This document shows positions 21,683 to 30,438 of a stretch of DNA of 40,017 nt, piece by piece. This stretch comes from Gammaproteobacteria bacterium (GTDB lineage: Bacteria > Pseudomonadota > Gammaproteobacteria > Steroidobacterales > Woeseiaceae). The stretch spans positions 1 to 40,017 of the forward strand of contig SMWE01000068.1 in assembly GCA_004357475.1 (NCBI GenBank), read 5' to 3'. A model generated the notes under the pieces. That model did no database searches and had not been told where the DNA came from. It worked only from the letters and a program-made list of their open reading frames with translations. The translations under genes and the position numbers were made by a program. Within the stretch, counting starts at the first letter, position 1. Every line of letters starts with the position of its first letter.

Positions 21683-23013
21683 AAACCACCAGAGCCCATC
21701 TCATCAACCAGACCGGTTCATTCACTTCTCTTGACGACTGGCTGGAGTGGCTCGAAACGCTGTCGCCCCAGGAAATCGATCTCGGGCTCGATCGCGTGAC
21801 GGCAGTGCTTAAGCGTCTGGAGCTGCGGCGAGCCGAACGCGTCATCAATGTTGCAGGAACCAACGGCAAAGGCTCGAGCGTCGCGATGCTCGAAGCGCTG
21901 CTCGCGAATGGCGGATACAAGACCGCGTGCTACACATCACCGCATGTGCTGCGATACAACGAACGTATTCGTATCGATGGTCTTCTGGCCAGCGATGCCG
22001 AGATTATCAGTGCCTTCCAGCGTGTGCAGTCCGCACGGCTGGACGTACCGCTGACTTATTTCGAGTTCGGGACGCTGGCGGCGCTGGTTGCGTTCGCGGA
22101 ATCGGCTGCTGACACCCTGATACTGGAGATCGGCATGGGTGGCCGCCTCGACGCAGTGAATGCGGTTGAACCCGATGCCTGTCTTATCACGAACATTGCG
22201 CTCGACCACACCGCCTGGCTCGGCATCGACATCGAGTCAATTGCAGCAGAAAAAGCCGGCATCATGCGCGCATCAAAGCCTGTCATTTACGGTGCAGAGG
22301 AATCGCCCGGCGCGATCACCCGGCAGGCGGCAAATATCGGTGCGGACCTGCGTCTGGCAGGAAAGGACTTCGGATTCGAGAAAAACAACGATGCTCTCTC
22401 ATCCTGGTCGTGGCACGGAAGACAGACCAGGCTTGCAGGTCTTTCTCCACCGGCACTGGCGGGCCGCATACAGATACAGAATGCAGCAGCGGTGCTTGCG
22501 GTCATTGAAGCGATGGGTCTCGAGCAAATTCTGACAACGGCGCAGGTCAATGACGCCTTCGGCAAACTGTCGCTCCCGGGCCGCTTCCAGGTGATTAACT
22601 CGCGCCGCACCTGGGTCCTCGACGTCGCACATAATCCGGCGGCGGCGGCGGTGCTCGCCGCATCGTTGCAGGACCTGTCGCAGCGGGGAGGAATAACGGC
22701 TGTCGTTGGCATGCTCGCCGACAAGGATGTTCAAGGGATCGTTGAGCCGCTGTCCAAACTGGTCGATGCGTGGATTGCGGTGCCGCTGCAGGCAACCAGG
22801 GCCGAGCCGGTAGCGTCATTGGCGCAAAAAATCGCGAACTGCAGCATGAAGCCCTGCAGGATTGCGGAAACCATAGTCGGGGCTCTGGAGCTTGCTGAGC
22901 GGCGGGCTGCTGCGGATGAATTAATCCTGGTTACCGGGTCGTTTTACGCTGTCGGGCCGGCACTCCAATGGTTGCAGCAAGCCAGTGCCGTGGCCGGTGA
23001 AAAACCGGCTTAA
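21679..23013 (+). CDS. folC: Dihydrofolate/folylpolyglutamate synthase (putative CTG start)
   Basis: In-frame upstream of the annotated GTG (21796): [26 protein letters not shown], then [16 protein letters not shown]. No ATG/GTG/TTG occurs between the in-frame stop at 21646 and 21796; CTG at 21679 overlaps the accD TGA. Confidence 0.85.
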   Translation: MKTTRAHLINQTGSFTSLDDWLEWLETLSPQEIDLGLDRVTAVLKRLELRRAERVINVAGTNGKGSSVAMLEALLANGGYKTACYTSPHVLRYNERIRIDGLLASDAEIISAFQRVQSARLDVPLTYFEFGTLAALVAFAESAADTLILEIGMGGRLDAVNAVEPDACLITNIALDHTAWLGIDIESIAAEKAGIMRASKPVIYGAEESPGAITRQAANIGADLRLAGKDFGFEKNNDALSSWSWHGRQTRLAGLSPPALAGRIQIQNAAAVLAVIEAMGLEQILTTAQVNDAFGKLSLPGRFQVINSRRTWVLDVAHNPAAAAVLAASLQDLSQRGGITAVVGMLADKDVQGIVEPLSKLVDAWIAVPLQATRAEPVASLAQKIANCSMKPCRIAETIVGALELAERRAAADELILVTGSFYAVGPALQWLQQASAVAGEKPA

Positions 23014-23122
23014 CAGGCGCCCAAAAGGCTGGCAGAGTTGCGGCTTTTTCTGTGGGTCAGGACAGCGGATTCCGATACGTTATACTCAGCGTCGCTGAGG
23101 GCATCAGTTTTTGCACTAATCA

Positions 23123-23692
23123 ATGGACAGAGCACTGAAAGAGCGCATTATCGGAGCGATCGTACTCGTCGTTGTGGCCGTATTGATCGTACCCGTGTTT
23201 CTCGACGGGCCCTCCGACGATGTCGAAACCGTCAGCAAGGTTGTCCGCTTGCCTGGTCAGAACAAGCAGGAGCGCATGACGCAGACCGTCGTGCTGAATC
23301 GCGACCGTACAGAGCCTGTTCCGGCCAGCACACCTTCGCCAGCCGCGGCGGAGACGCAGCGCAAGCCGGCAACAACGGAGCCTCCTGCAGCAGCCAGGAA
23401 AGCGGTATCCGCACCGCTCGGCGTCGACAGGAAACTGCCGGTCGTGACACGGTCATCGACCGGTATGTGGGCGGTTCAGCTCGGCAGTTTCTCGAACCAG
23501 AAAAACGCGGAGCGGCTGGCCGCGGATTTGCGCAAGCAGGGATACGCGGCATTCCTGAGCCAGTTGCAGACAGGATCGGTAGCGTTACACCGGGTGCGAA
23601 TCGGACCGCAGGAGGACCGCGACAGTGCAGAGTCCGTGGCGGCCCGGCTGGCCAGGTCCGGACACGTCGGGCAGGTCGTGCCGCACCCCTGA
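23123..23692 (+). CDS. SPOR-domain membrane protein (DedD-like)
   Basis: N-terminal TM RIIGAIVLVVVAVLIVPVFLDGP; C-terminal SPOR domain WAVQLGSFSNQKNAERLAADLRKQGYAAFL; between folC and cvpA. Confidence 0.88.
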   Translation: MDRALKERIIGAIVLVVVAVLIVPVFLDGPSDDVETVSKVVRLPGQNKQERMTQTVVLNRDRTEPVPASTPSPAAAETQRKPATTEPPAAARKAVSAPLGVDRKLPVVTRSSTGMWAVQLGSFSNQKNAERLAADLRKQGYAAFLSQLQTGSVALHRVRIGPQEDRDSAESVAARLARSGHVGQVVPHP

Positions 23693-23795
23693 GCTGGATC
23701 ATAAGCCGAGGTGCGAAAAGCGACCGTTCTGTTAGACTCCGCCCCGAACCTGGCTTCGCTCTTCAACTTAAGTTACTCGACCCCGAATATCTCTG

Positions 23796-24326
23796 ATGAC
23801 CATCGTCGACTTTGTGATTGTTGTTGCGGTACTCGCATCAATCGTCGTCGGTGCCATTCGCGGAATCGTCAGGGAAGCTATCGCCATCGCATCGCTGCTG
23901 GTGGCCATCTGGGCAGCATTGCATCTCGGTCCGTATGCGGGTGGCTGGCTGGGCGGCTCGATGGGCTCATCTGAACTCGAACTGTGGGCCGGCCGCTTTC
24001 TCGTCTTCATCATCATTCTCGCGATCGGCGGGCTGACCGGGTGGAGCATTTCCAAAATCGTCAGGATGGCCGGTTTGTCAGGCACTGACCGGTCGCTCGG
24101 CGCCGTATTCGGGCTGATCCGTGCAGTGGTTTTGATTGGTTTGTTTGCGCTTCTCGGCCGATATGCAGCGTTCGATGCAAAAACCTGGTGGCTCGAATCC
24201 GAACTAATTCCGCACGCGGAAACGGTGGCGGACTGGATCGAGGTGATGGCGCCAAAAGGGTTGGATATATTACAGCCGGATGAAATGATCGATGATTTTT
24301 ATCTCAGCCTCCCGGACTTCACTTAA
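23796..24326 (+). CDS. cvpA: CvpA family membrane protein
   Basis: Four hydrophobic segments, DFVIVVAVLASIVVGAIRGIVREAIAIASLLVAIW, directly upstream of purF. Confidence 0.9.
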   Translation: MTIVDFVIVVAVLASIVVGAIRGIVREAIAIASLLVAIWAALHLGPYAGGWLGGSMGSSELELWAGRFLVFIIILAIGGLTGWSISKIVRMAGLSGTDRSLGAVFGLIRAVVLIGLFALLGRYAAFDAKTWWLESELIPHAETVADWIEVMAPKGLDILQPDEMIDDFYLSLPDFT

Positions 24327-24363
24327 GTCTCGCGATAATTAAGCGATAAGCAAAGAATAAAAA

Positions 24364-25905
24364 ATGTGTGGCATTGTCGGAATAGTTGGAAAAAAACCTG
24401 TTAACCAAGCGATCTACGATGCGCTGACTGTCCTGCAGCACCGCGGGCAGGATGCGGCGGGCATCGTGACCTGGGGTGAGAATGGACTTAACGTCCGCAA
24501 GAGCAACGGCCTGGTTCGCGACGTATTCCGGACGCGCCACATGTTGCGCCTGACCGGCAATGTTGGCATGGGACATATTCGTTACCCGACTGCCGGGGGA
24601 GCTCAGGCGTCAGAGGCGCAGCCCTTTTACGTCAATTCGCCGTACGGCATTTGTCTCGCGCACAACGGCAACCTGACCAATTACCGGGCGCTTGCCGATC
24701 GCCTGATACGGGAGGACCACCGGCACCTGAATACGAGCTCCGATTCGGAAGTGCTGCTGAATGTCTTTGCACACGAGTTGCAGATCAGGGCCAGTGGCAG
24801 GCCGACGCCGGATCAGGTTTTCGATGCCGTTGAGGCCGTTCACAAACGCTGTTCCGGCGGTTACGCCGTCGTTGCAATGATCATCGGGCATGGCCTTGTT
24901 GCCTTTCGCGATCCGAACGGCATCCGGCCGATCGTTGTCGGTCGCCGGGAAACGCGCGAGGGAGCCGAATACATGGTGGCGTCCGAGAGCGTCGCGCTTG
25001 ATTTGCTGCAATTCGAAAAGCTGCGCGATTTAGGTCCGGGCGAAGTGATATTCATCGAGAACGCAGGAATCATGCACAGCCGCGAGTATGCCGACGCCAC
25101 GAGTTGCTCGCCCTGTATTTTCGAATTCGTGTATTTCGCAAGACCGGATTCCATCATCGACGACTTGTCCGTTTACAAAGCGCGCCTGCGAATGGGCGCG
25201 CAACTGGCCGGCCAGATTGTGCGGGAATGGCCGGACCACGACATCGACGTCGTCATTCCTATTCCTGACACGAGTCGCACTGCGGCGGTACCGGTTGCCT
25301 ATCATCTCGGCGTCAAATATCGCGAAGGGTTTGTCAAGAACCGATATATCGGCCGTACCTTTATCATGCCTGGCCAGGCCGAACGTGCGCAATCCGTGCG
25401 CCGCAAGCTGAACGCAATCGACCTGGAGTTCAGGGGCAAAAATGTGCTGTTGGTCGATGACTCGATCATTCGCGGCACGACTTCACGTCAGATCATCAGG
25501 ATGGCCCGAGAAGCCGGCGCCCGCAAAGTTTATTTCGCATCCGCCGCGCCGCCGGTACGCCATCCGAACGTCTACGGCATCGACATGCCCGCGGCATCGG
25601 AGCTGATCGCCAGTGGCCGTTCGATCGAAAAAATCGAGGAACTAATCGGCGCTGACCGGCTGATTTACCAGGACTTGCACGGTCTCATTCGCTCCGTGCG
25701 CCACGATGATTCACACATCACACAATTCGATACGTCGTGCTTCTCGGGCGAATACGTGACCGACGATATCACCGACGATTATCTGCGGGCGCTGGAGGAG
25801 GCGCGGTCCGATGGCGCCAAATCCAGGCGCGAAGCCAGGTCCATGATGCTGGAGCTGAGCGTCGCCGAAGAGGCAAACGACCCCGGTACCGCGGTCGGTA
25901 TGTAG
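24364..25905 (+). CDS. purF: Amidophosphoribosyltransferase
   Basis: [34 protein letters not shown] (N-terminal Cys nucleophile); PRPP motif [18 protein letters not shown]. Confidence 0.97.
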   Translation: MCGIVGIVGKKPVNQAIYDALTVLQHRGQDAAGIVTWGENGLNVRKSNGLVRDVFRTRHMLRLTGNVGMGHIRYPTAGGAQASEAQPFYVNSPYGICLAHNGNLTNYRALADRLIREDHRHLNTSSDSEVLLNVFAHELQIRASGRPTPDQVFDAVEAVHKRCSGGYAVVAMIIGHGLVAFRDPNGIRPIVVGRRETREGAEYMVASESVALDLLQFEKLRDLGPGEVIFIENAGIMHSREYADATSCSPCIFEFVYFARPDSIIDDLSVYKARLRMGAQLAGQIVREWPDHDIDVVIPIPDTSRTAAVPVAYHLGVKYREGFVKNRYIGRTFIMPGQAERAQSVRRKLNAIDLEFRGKNVLLVDDSIIRGTTSRQIIRMAREAGARKVYFASAAPPVRHPNVYGIDMPAASELIASGRSIEKIEELIGADRLIYQDLHGLIRSVRHDDSHITQFDTSCFSGEYVTDDITDDYLRALEEARSDGAKSRREARSMMLELSVAEEANDPGTAVGM

Positions 25906-25935
25906 TGAGCCCGCGCTGACGCGCAGACCCCAGGC

Positions 25936-27138
25936 ATGAGTATCAAGGTCATGATCATTGACGGGCAGGTCGAGTTTCGCAGCCTGCTCATGCATCATGT
26001 CACCACGCATTGGCCCGATGCGATTATTTCCGCGTACGATCCGATCGAGGCCGGTCATCTGCCTGAAGAGTTTTCAGGGGCCGGCAACGACATCATCCTG
26101 CTTGGTGATAAGCAGGGCAGGCGTGACCCGCTCGCGACTTTGAAGCAGTTCGTAACGACGCCTGGATTTCCTGCCATCGTCTATTTCGGTAATCGCGGAC
26201 GAGCCGCTGCCACCAAGATCGGCGCGGACGCATTCATGGATCGAAGGAAGATCCATCACGACAAGCTGGTCGTCGTAATGGACGACTTACTGCGAGCGCG
26301 GCACCGCGTAGCCTCGACTCACTCTCTCTTCGTCGGAGACATTAAGACCGGCATCAATCCGCTGATTAAGGGCTATCGTTTCCTGAACCGGCTTGCGGTC
26401 AGCGATCACTCGGCCGTTTATCTTGCGGAAAAAGAATCGGCCGGCATAAAAGTGGTGCTCAAGGTGTTCAGGCAGGTCCCGGATTTCTCCGACGGCGTCG
26501 GTGCATTCGATCGCTTCCTCCAGGAATACGAGATAATCGCGGAACTGGAGCACCCGAACATCGTGCAGATCTACGACCTCGGGGTCAGCGACGATCACGC
26601 TCACATCGCGATGGAGTATTTGCCGGGCGGTAACCTCAAACAAAAAATCGAAAGTGGCATCCTGGAGAGTGACGCGGTTGATTACACGCGTCAGATCGCC
26701 GGTGCACTGGCCGATCTGCATTCGGTCGGCATCCTGCACAGAGACCTGAAGCCCGGCAACATCATGTTACGCGAAGACGATAGTATCGCGCTGATCGATT
26801 TCGGCCTGGCGAAACGGATGCCGGTCGACCGGGAAATAACGGGCAGAGGCCAGATAATCGGTACGCCCTATTACATGAGTCCGGAGCAGGGCCGCGGGCG
26901 CGATGTGGATGAACGTAGCGACGTGTACAGTCTCGGTGTCATCTTCTATGAAATGCTCACCGGCGAAAAACCCTATCGCGGCAAAAATGCGATGGCCATT
27001 ATTTTCAAGCACAGCGAGGCGCCATTGCCGGTCCTGCCGCCTCGCCTGAGTCAGTACCAGGCGGTTATCAACAAGCTGCTGGCAAAGAAACCGGAAGACC
27101 GCGTGCAAAACGCGGCCGAGATGTTCGATTGGCTGTGA
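25936..27138 (+). CDS. Hanks-type Ser/Thr protein kinase with N-terminal degenerate receiver domain
   Basis: Kinase motifs VVLKVF, HRDLKPGNIMLR, LIDFGLAKRM, GTPYYMSPEQ; N-terminal REC-like KVMIIDGQVEFRSLLMHHV...DIILLGDKQG with Gly at the expected phospho-Asp position. Confidence 0.85.
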   Translation: MSIKVMIIDGQVEFRSLLMHHVTTHWPDAIISAYDPIEAGHLPEEFSGAGNDIILLGDKQGRRDPLATLKQFVTTPGFPAIVYFGNRGRAAATKIGADAFMDRRKIHHDKLVVVMDDLLRARHRVASTHSLFVGDIKTGINPLIKGYRFLNRLAVSDHSAVYLAEKESAGIKVVLKVFRQVPDFSDGVGAFDRFLQEYEIIAELEHPNIVQIYDLGVSDDHAHIAMEYLPGGNLKQKIESGILESDAVDYTRQIAGALADLHSVGILHRDLKPGNIMLREDDSIALIDFGLAKRMPVDREITGRGQIIGTPYYMSPEQGRGRDVDERSDVYSLGVIFYEMLTGEKPYRGKNAMAIIFKHSEAPLPVLPPRLSQYQAVINKLLAKKPEDRVQNAAEMFDWL

Positions 27139-27752
27139 TGCGATCAGTGCCTGAAAATATTGCGGCGTTTGTCGATACGCCGACGCCTCGCGAATGGATT
27201 GAAGAGGCGAGCAATCGGCTGCCGGAGTTGCTGCTGGACCACGCAAATTGCGAACTGAAAGCGGCATCCACGGCGCTGGCGTTCATCTACCGCTATCCGC
27301 AAAAAACCGCGCTCGTCACGCGCATGTCGCGCCTTGCCCGGGAAGAGCTCAGACACTTCGAACAGGTCAGGAAGATCATGCAGGAGATGTCGCTGCCGTT
27401 CGAGCAACTCTCCGCATCCCGCTATGCCGGATCATTGCGCGATGCGGTGCGCAACAATGAACCGGAAAGACAGCTGGACTTGCTGCTGGTTGGCGCCCTG
27501 ATCGAAGCCCGCTCCTGCGAGCGCTTCGCTGCACTCATACCGCATCTGCCGGACAACCTGGGCAAGTTTTATGCGGGACTGCTGGACTCCGAGGCCAGGC
27601 ATTTCGAACATTACCTGGCGTTCGCCAGATCCGAGTCGCAACTCGGCGAAGATGCATTCAATCAAAGGCTTGGTGAACTCAAGACGCTGGAAGCCAGGCT
27701 GATCACCTCACCCGACGAACAGTTCCGCTTCCACTCAGGTGTTCCCGCGTAA
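27138..27752 (+). CDS. miaE: tRNA-(ms[2]io[6]A)-hydroxylase
   Basis: Carboxylate-bridged diiron pattern: LLLDHANCELKAASTALAFIYRYP, LAREELRHFEQV, ARSCERFAALIPHL, SEARHFEHYLAFA. ATG overlaps the kinase stop. Confidence 0.92.
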   Translation: MRSVPENIAAFVDTPTPREWIEEASNRLPELLLDHANCELKAASTALAFIYRYPQKTALVTRMSRLAREELRHFEQVRKIMQEMSLPFEQLSASRYAGSLRDAVRNNEPERQLDLLLVGALIEARSCERFAALIPHLPDNLGKFYAGLLDSEARHFEHYLAFARSESQLGEDAFNQRLGELKTLEARLITSPDEQFRFHSGVPA

Positions 27753-27761
27753 ATTGAGTTT

Positions 27762-27883
27762 GCTTCGCTCGCTGGGGCGAGCTCCTACAGTTTATTCAAG
27801 AATTTCGCAGGAGCTCGCCCCAGCGAGCGAAGCAATGCCGGTAATTGTTACGCGCTGTCGCAGGAGCTCGCCCCAGCGAGCGA
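27762..27883. repeat. REP-like cluster, three copies of AGGAGCTCGCCCCAGCGAGCGA(AGC)
   Basis: Copy A inverted 27762-27786; copy B 27809-27833 (25-bp perfect inverted pair with A); copy C 27862-27883. Between convergent miaE and lpxH. Confidence 0.9.
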
Positions 27884-27891
27884 TACCCTGG

Positions 27892-28614
27892 CTAGCGCTG
27901 CAACACACTCAACACCGGCCCGCTCTCATCCCAGCGCACCACACTGCCCTGTGTAAACCAGTCACCCAGCACAATCCGTGACGCCGGCTCGCCGTCCAGG
28001 TTGAACCTGTGGATTCCGGGGCGATGCGTGTGACCATGCAACATGGTATCGACGTTTGCCTCACGCATTGCCCGCTCGATGGCGCGCTGGTTGACGTTCG
28101 CGATCTTCTGGTTAATGGCGCCGCCGTGTGCAGCACTGGCGGCACGCGCCTGTGCGGCGAAGGCCAGCCGCTCGCGCAGCGGTTTCTTGAGCATCATTGC
28201 CAGCCATTTCGGGTCCCGAGTCATCTTGCGGATGGTCTGGTACTGAACATCATCCGTGCAATAGCGGTCGCCGTGACTGAGCAGCACGCTTTCGCCGTAC
28301 AGCTCAACGACGTGGGGATCGGGCAGGATTTGCACGCCGGTCTCCTGCGCGAATTTTTCGCCAATCGCGAAGTCCCGGTTGCCGTGCATGAAGTAAACCG
28401 GCACCCGCCGGCCGACCAGCTTGCGCAGGGCGTTTTTGACAGTCGCGTAGTGTGGATTCGGATCGTCGTCGCCGACCCAGGATTCGAATAAATCGCCCAG
28501 GATGTACAACGCGTCAGCGCTGGCTGCCTCATCTTTGAGGAAAATCAGCAGCTGCTTTGAAATCTCCGGAAGCCCGGCATCCAGGTGCAGGTCTGAAATA
28601 AACAGTGTCGTCAC
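27892..28614 (-). CDS. lpxH: UDP-2,3-diacylglucosamine diphosphatase
   Basis: TTLFISDLHLDAGLPEI, ILGDLFESWVGDDD, YFMHGNRDFAIG, LLSHGDRYCTDD, MLHGHTHRPG. Confidence 0.95.
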   Translation of the reverse strand: MTTLFISDLHLDAGLPEISKQLLIFLKDEAASADALYILGDLFESWVGDDDPNPHYATVKNALRKLVGRRVPVYFMHGNRDFAIGEKFAQETGVQILPDPHVVELYGESVLLSHGDRYCTDDVQYQTIRKMTRDPKWLAMMLKKPLRERLAFAAQARAASAAHGGAINQKIANVNQRAIERAMREANVDTMLHGHTHRPGIHRFNLDGEPASRIVLGDWFTQGSVVRWDESGPVLSVLQR

Positions 28615-28632
28615 GATGAAAGCCTGGAAATT

Positions 28633-29211
28633 CTAGTCGTCGTAAACGACGCGCGAAGCTTTCTTGACGACGATGGGCACGATCGGCACATCTTGTGAGA
28701 ACCGGCCGCCGGGACCGGTGCGTACATTCGCGATGGTATCGACGACATCCATACCTTCGATGACATAGCCAAACACGGCGTAACCCCAGCGATCCGGCTG
28801 CGGGTCGAGCGCGGTGTTGTCTTTGACGTTAATAAAGAATTGCGCCTTGGCTGAGTGCGGGTTGCCGGTACGCGCCATGGCAATGGTGCCGCGCATGTTT
28901 GTCATGCCGTTGCCGGCTTCATTATGTATGAAGCCATCGGGCTCTTTAGATTTCAGGTCCGGCGTGAAACCACCGCCCTGGATCATGAAATCCGCTATGA
29001 CGCGGTGAAAGACAGTGCCATCGAAATAGCCGCTGTCGATGAGTTCGAGGAAGTTCCGGGCAGTGACCGGCGCCCGCCGGCCATCGAGCTCCAGGACGAT
29101 GGTGCCCTCGGTCGTCTCAAACTTGATATGCGGATGCGCGGGCAGCTGGTCCTGTGCCAGGCCGGCGGCCGACAAGCTTAATAGGAAAAACAGGGTCAGT
29201 GTCTTGCTCAT
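28633..29211 (-). CDS. Exported cyclophilin-type peptidyl-prolyl cis-trans isomerase
   Basis: MSKTLTLFFLLSLSAAGLAQ signal peptide, FETTEGTIVLELDGRRAPVTARNFLELIDSGYFDGTVFHRVIADFMIQGG. The 373-aa ORF start is spurious (it runs antisense through tRNA genes). Confidence 0.93.
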   Translation of the reverse strand: MSKTLTLFFLLSLSAAGLAQDQLPAHPHIKFETTEGTIVLELDGRRAPVTARNFLELIDSGYFDGTVFHRVIADFMIQGGGFTPDLKSKEPDGFIHNEAGNGMTNMRGTIAMARTGNPHSAKAQFFINVKDNTALDPQPDRWGYAVFGYVIEGMDVVDTIANVRTGPGGRFSQDVPIVPIVVKKASRVVYDD

Positions 29212-29272
29212 GTTGGCCAGGTCCTTTGGTCTAGCCCCAGGTCCCGCGCACGATACCATGGGTCGTGATTTC

Positions 29273-29298
29273 GCAGGAGCCCGGCCCACCGGGCGATC
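29273..29298. repeat. REP-like singleton GCAGGAGCCCGGCCCACCGGGCGATC
   Basis: Same frame as the 27762-27883 repeats (GCAGGAGC...GCGA) with a changed but still palindromic core (CCGG...CCGG). Confidence 0.55.
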
Positions 29299-29435
29299 CA
29301 GGCCGATCACCTCGCGGGCACGGACACCGATAGTTGTAAATTGACTGCCCCCGGGGGCGGTCGTATCATCGTGCCCCCGCCAGGCCCGGCCTCGGCGGTG
29401 CGGAGACTGGACGTTACAATGTAGCGACCTGGCAT

Positions 29436-29512
29436 CGGGGCATGGCGCAGTCTGGTAGCGCATCTGCTTTGGGAGCAGAGGGTCGGGAGTTCGAATCTCT
29501 CTGCCCCGACCA
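29436..29512 (+). tRNA. tRNA-Pro(TGG)
   Basis: Acceptor CGGGGCA/TGCCCCG, anticodon loop TTTGGGA, GTTCGAATC T-loop, encoded CCA. Confidence 0.95.
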
Positions 29513-29550
29513 ATCGTTTTTTTGTCGGGAGAGTCAATGACCCATTGAGA

Positions 29551-29627
29551 GCGCCCGTAGCTCAACTGGATAGAGCACTGGCCTTCTAAGCCAGTTGTTG
29601 CAGGTTCGAGTCCTGCCGGGCGCGCCA
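29551..29627 (+). tRNA. tRNA-Arg(TCT)
   Basis: GCGCCCG/CGGGCGC acceptor, CTGGC-CTTCTAA-GCCAG anticodon arm, encoded CCA. Confidence 0.95.
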
Positions 29628-29681
29628 CACTCGGTAAAAGTATATACGGGCTTTGGAATAACAGTAAGATTCGAATATTGT

Positions 29682-29758
29682 GGTGGGCGTAGCTCAGTTG
29701 GTAGAGCCCCGGGTTGTGATCCCGGTCGTCGTGGGTTCGAGTCCCATCGTCCACCCCA
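29682..29758 (+). tRNA. tRNA-His(GTG)
   Basis: G-1, GTGGGCG/CGTCCAC acceptor, CCGGG-TTGTGAT-CCCGG anticodon arm, C73, encoded CCA. Confidence 0.95.
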
Positions 29759-29774
29759 TTTCAGAATAGAAATA

Positions 29775-29860
29775 GGTGGGCGTAGCGGGGCCGCGAAGCG
29801 GCAAGGTAGAGCCCCGGGTTGTGATCCCGGTCGTCGTGGGTTCGAGTCCCATCGTCCACC
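29775..29860 (+). pseudogene. Duplicate tRNA-His with hairpin replacing part of the D-arm
   Basis: Identical to tRNA-His from GGTAGAGC to the acceptor 3' strand, but TCAGTT is replaced by GGGGCCGCGAAGCGGCAA, the D-stem is broken, and GCA stands in place of CCA. Confidence 0.85.
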
Positions 29861-29861
29861 G

Positions 29862-29885
29862 CAATTCGCCCTGGCGGGCGAATTG
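29862..29885. repeat. Perfect hairpin CAATTCGCCC-TGGC-GGGCGAATTG
   Basis: 10-bp stem and 4-nt loop, immediately after the pseudo-tRNA-His. Confidence 0.85.
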
Positions 29886-29899
29886 AAACGCAAATGGTT

Positions 29900-30061
29900 G
29901 GTGCGAATTGATCTTTAGTGCGACAGTATTATTGGCACGATGACCAGCCACGATGTATATCGAAGGCGAATGGCCGGCGCGAATTGATGTTTAGTAATAT
30001 ATTCGAAGAACAAGATAGCTTGGAACCACGAATAGCGGATCACTAAAGATCAATTCTCACC
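29900..30061. repeat. MITE-like unit with 21-bp near-perfect terminal inverted repeats
   Basis: Left GGTGCGAATTGATCTTTAGTG (29900-29920); right CACTAAAGATCAATTCTCACC (30041-30061), 20/21 complementary; a third, direct copy GGCGCGAATTGATGTTTAGTA at about 29976-29996. Confidence 0.6.
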
Positions 30062-30097
30062 TGTCAACAAAGTTATGCTGATCAACGCGGGAGAATT

Positions 30098-30174
30098 GGG
30101 GAGCTAGCTCAATTTGGCAGAGCAAGCGGCTCTTAACCGCTAGGTTCAGGGTTCGAGTCCCTGGCTCCCCACCA
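30098..30174 (+). tRNA. tRNA-Lys(CTT)
   Basis: GGGGAGC/GCTCCCC acceptor, AGCGG-CTCTTAA-CCGCT anticodon arm, encoded CCA. Confidence 0.88.
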
Positions 30175-30438
30175 TTCCTGTAATCACACTGCGGATGCGG
30201 TGCCGGCGTTCGTCCTTTCGTCGAAAATTCTTACAGAGTCACGCACGCGAATGCAATTTTGCGGCGGTATTGCCGGCTTATGGCTGCCATCGGGCGCTCA
30301 GCCGAATCGATAGTGTGAATGGCGTCTCAGTTTTCACGCCAGAGGTGTCGATTACTTTAACGATCGTAGAAGTTCTATTTTTAAGTGACTGATATAAAAG
30401 CATAAAAAAAATGGCATGGTATTTGCTTGATACTTGCC

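Noticed and set aside
27757-27890. Possible CRISPR array (repeated ~24-nt units)
   Set aside because: Copies are palindromic, partly inverted and unevenly spaced; they fit REP elements, and no cas genes are nearby.
28633-29754. 373-aa ORF including PAGLEPATTGLEGQCSIQLSYGR
   Set aside because: The upstream half is an antisense read through the tRNA-His/Arg/Pro genes, a familiar artefact. The real cyclophilin starts at 29211.
29595-29951. ORFs with repeated GGRWDSNPRRPGSQPGALP or GCDPGRRGFESHRPP
   Set aside because: Translations of tRNA-His and its duplicate, not proteins. The repetition reflects the tRNA duplication.
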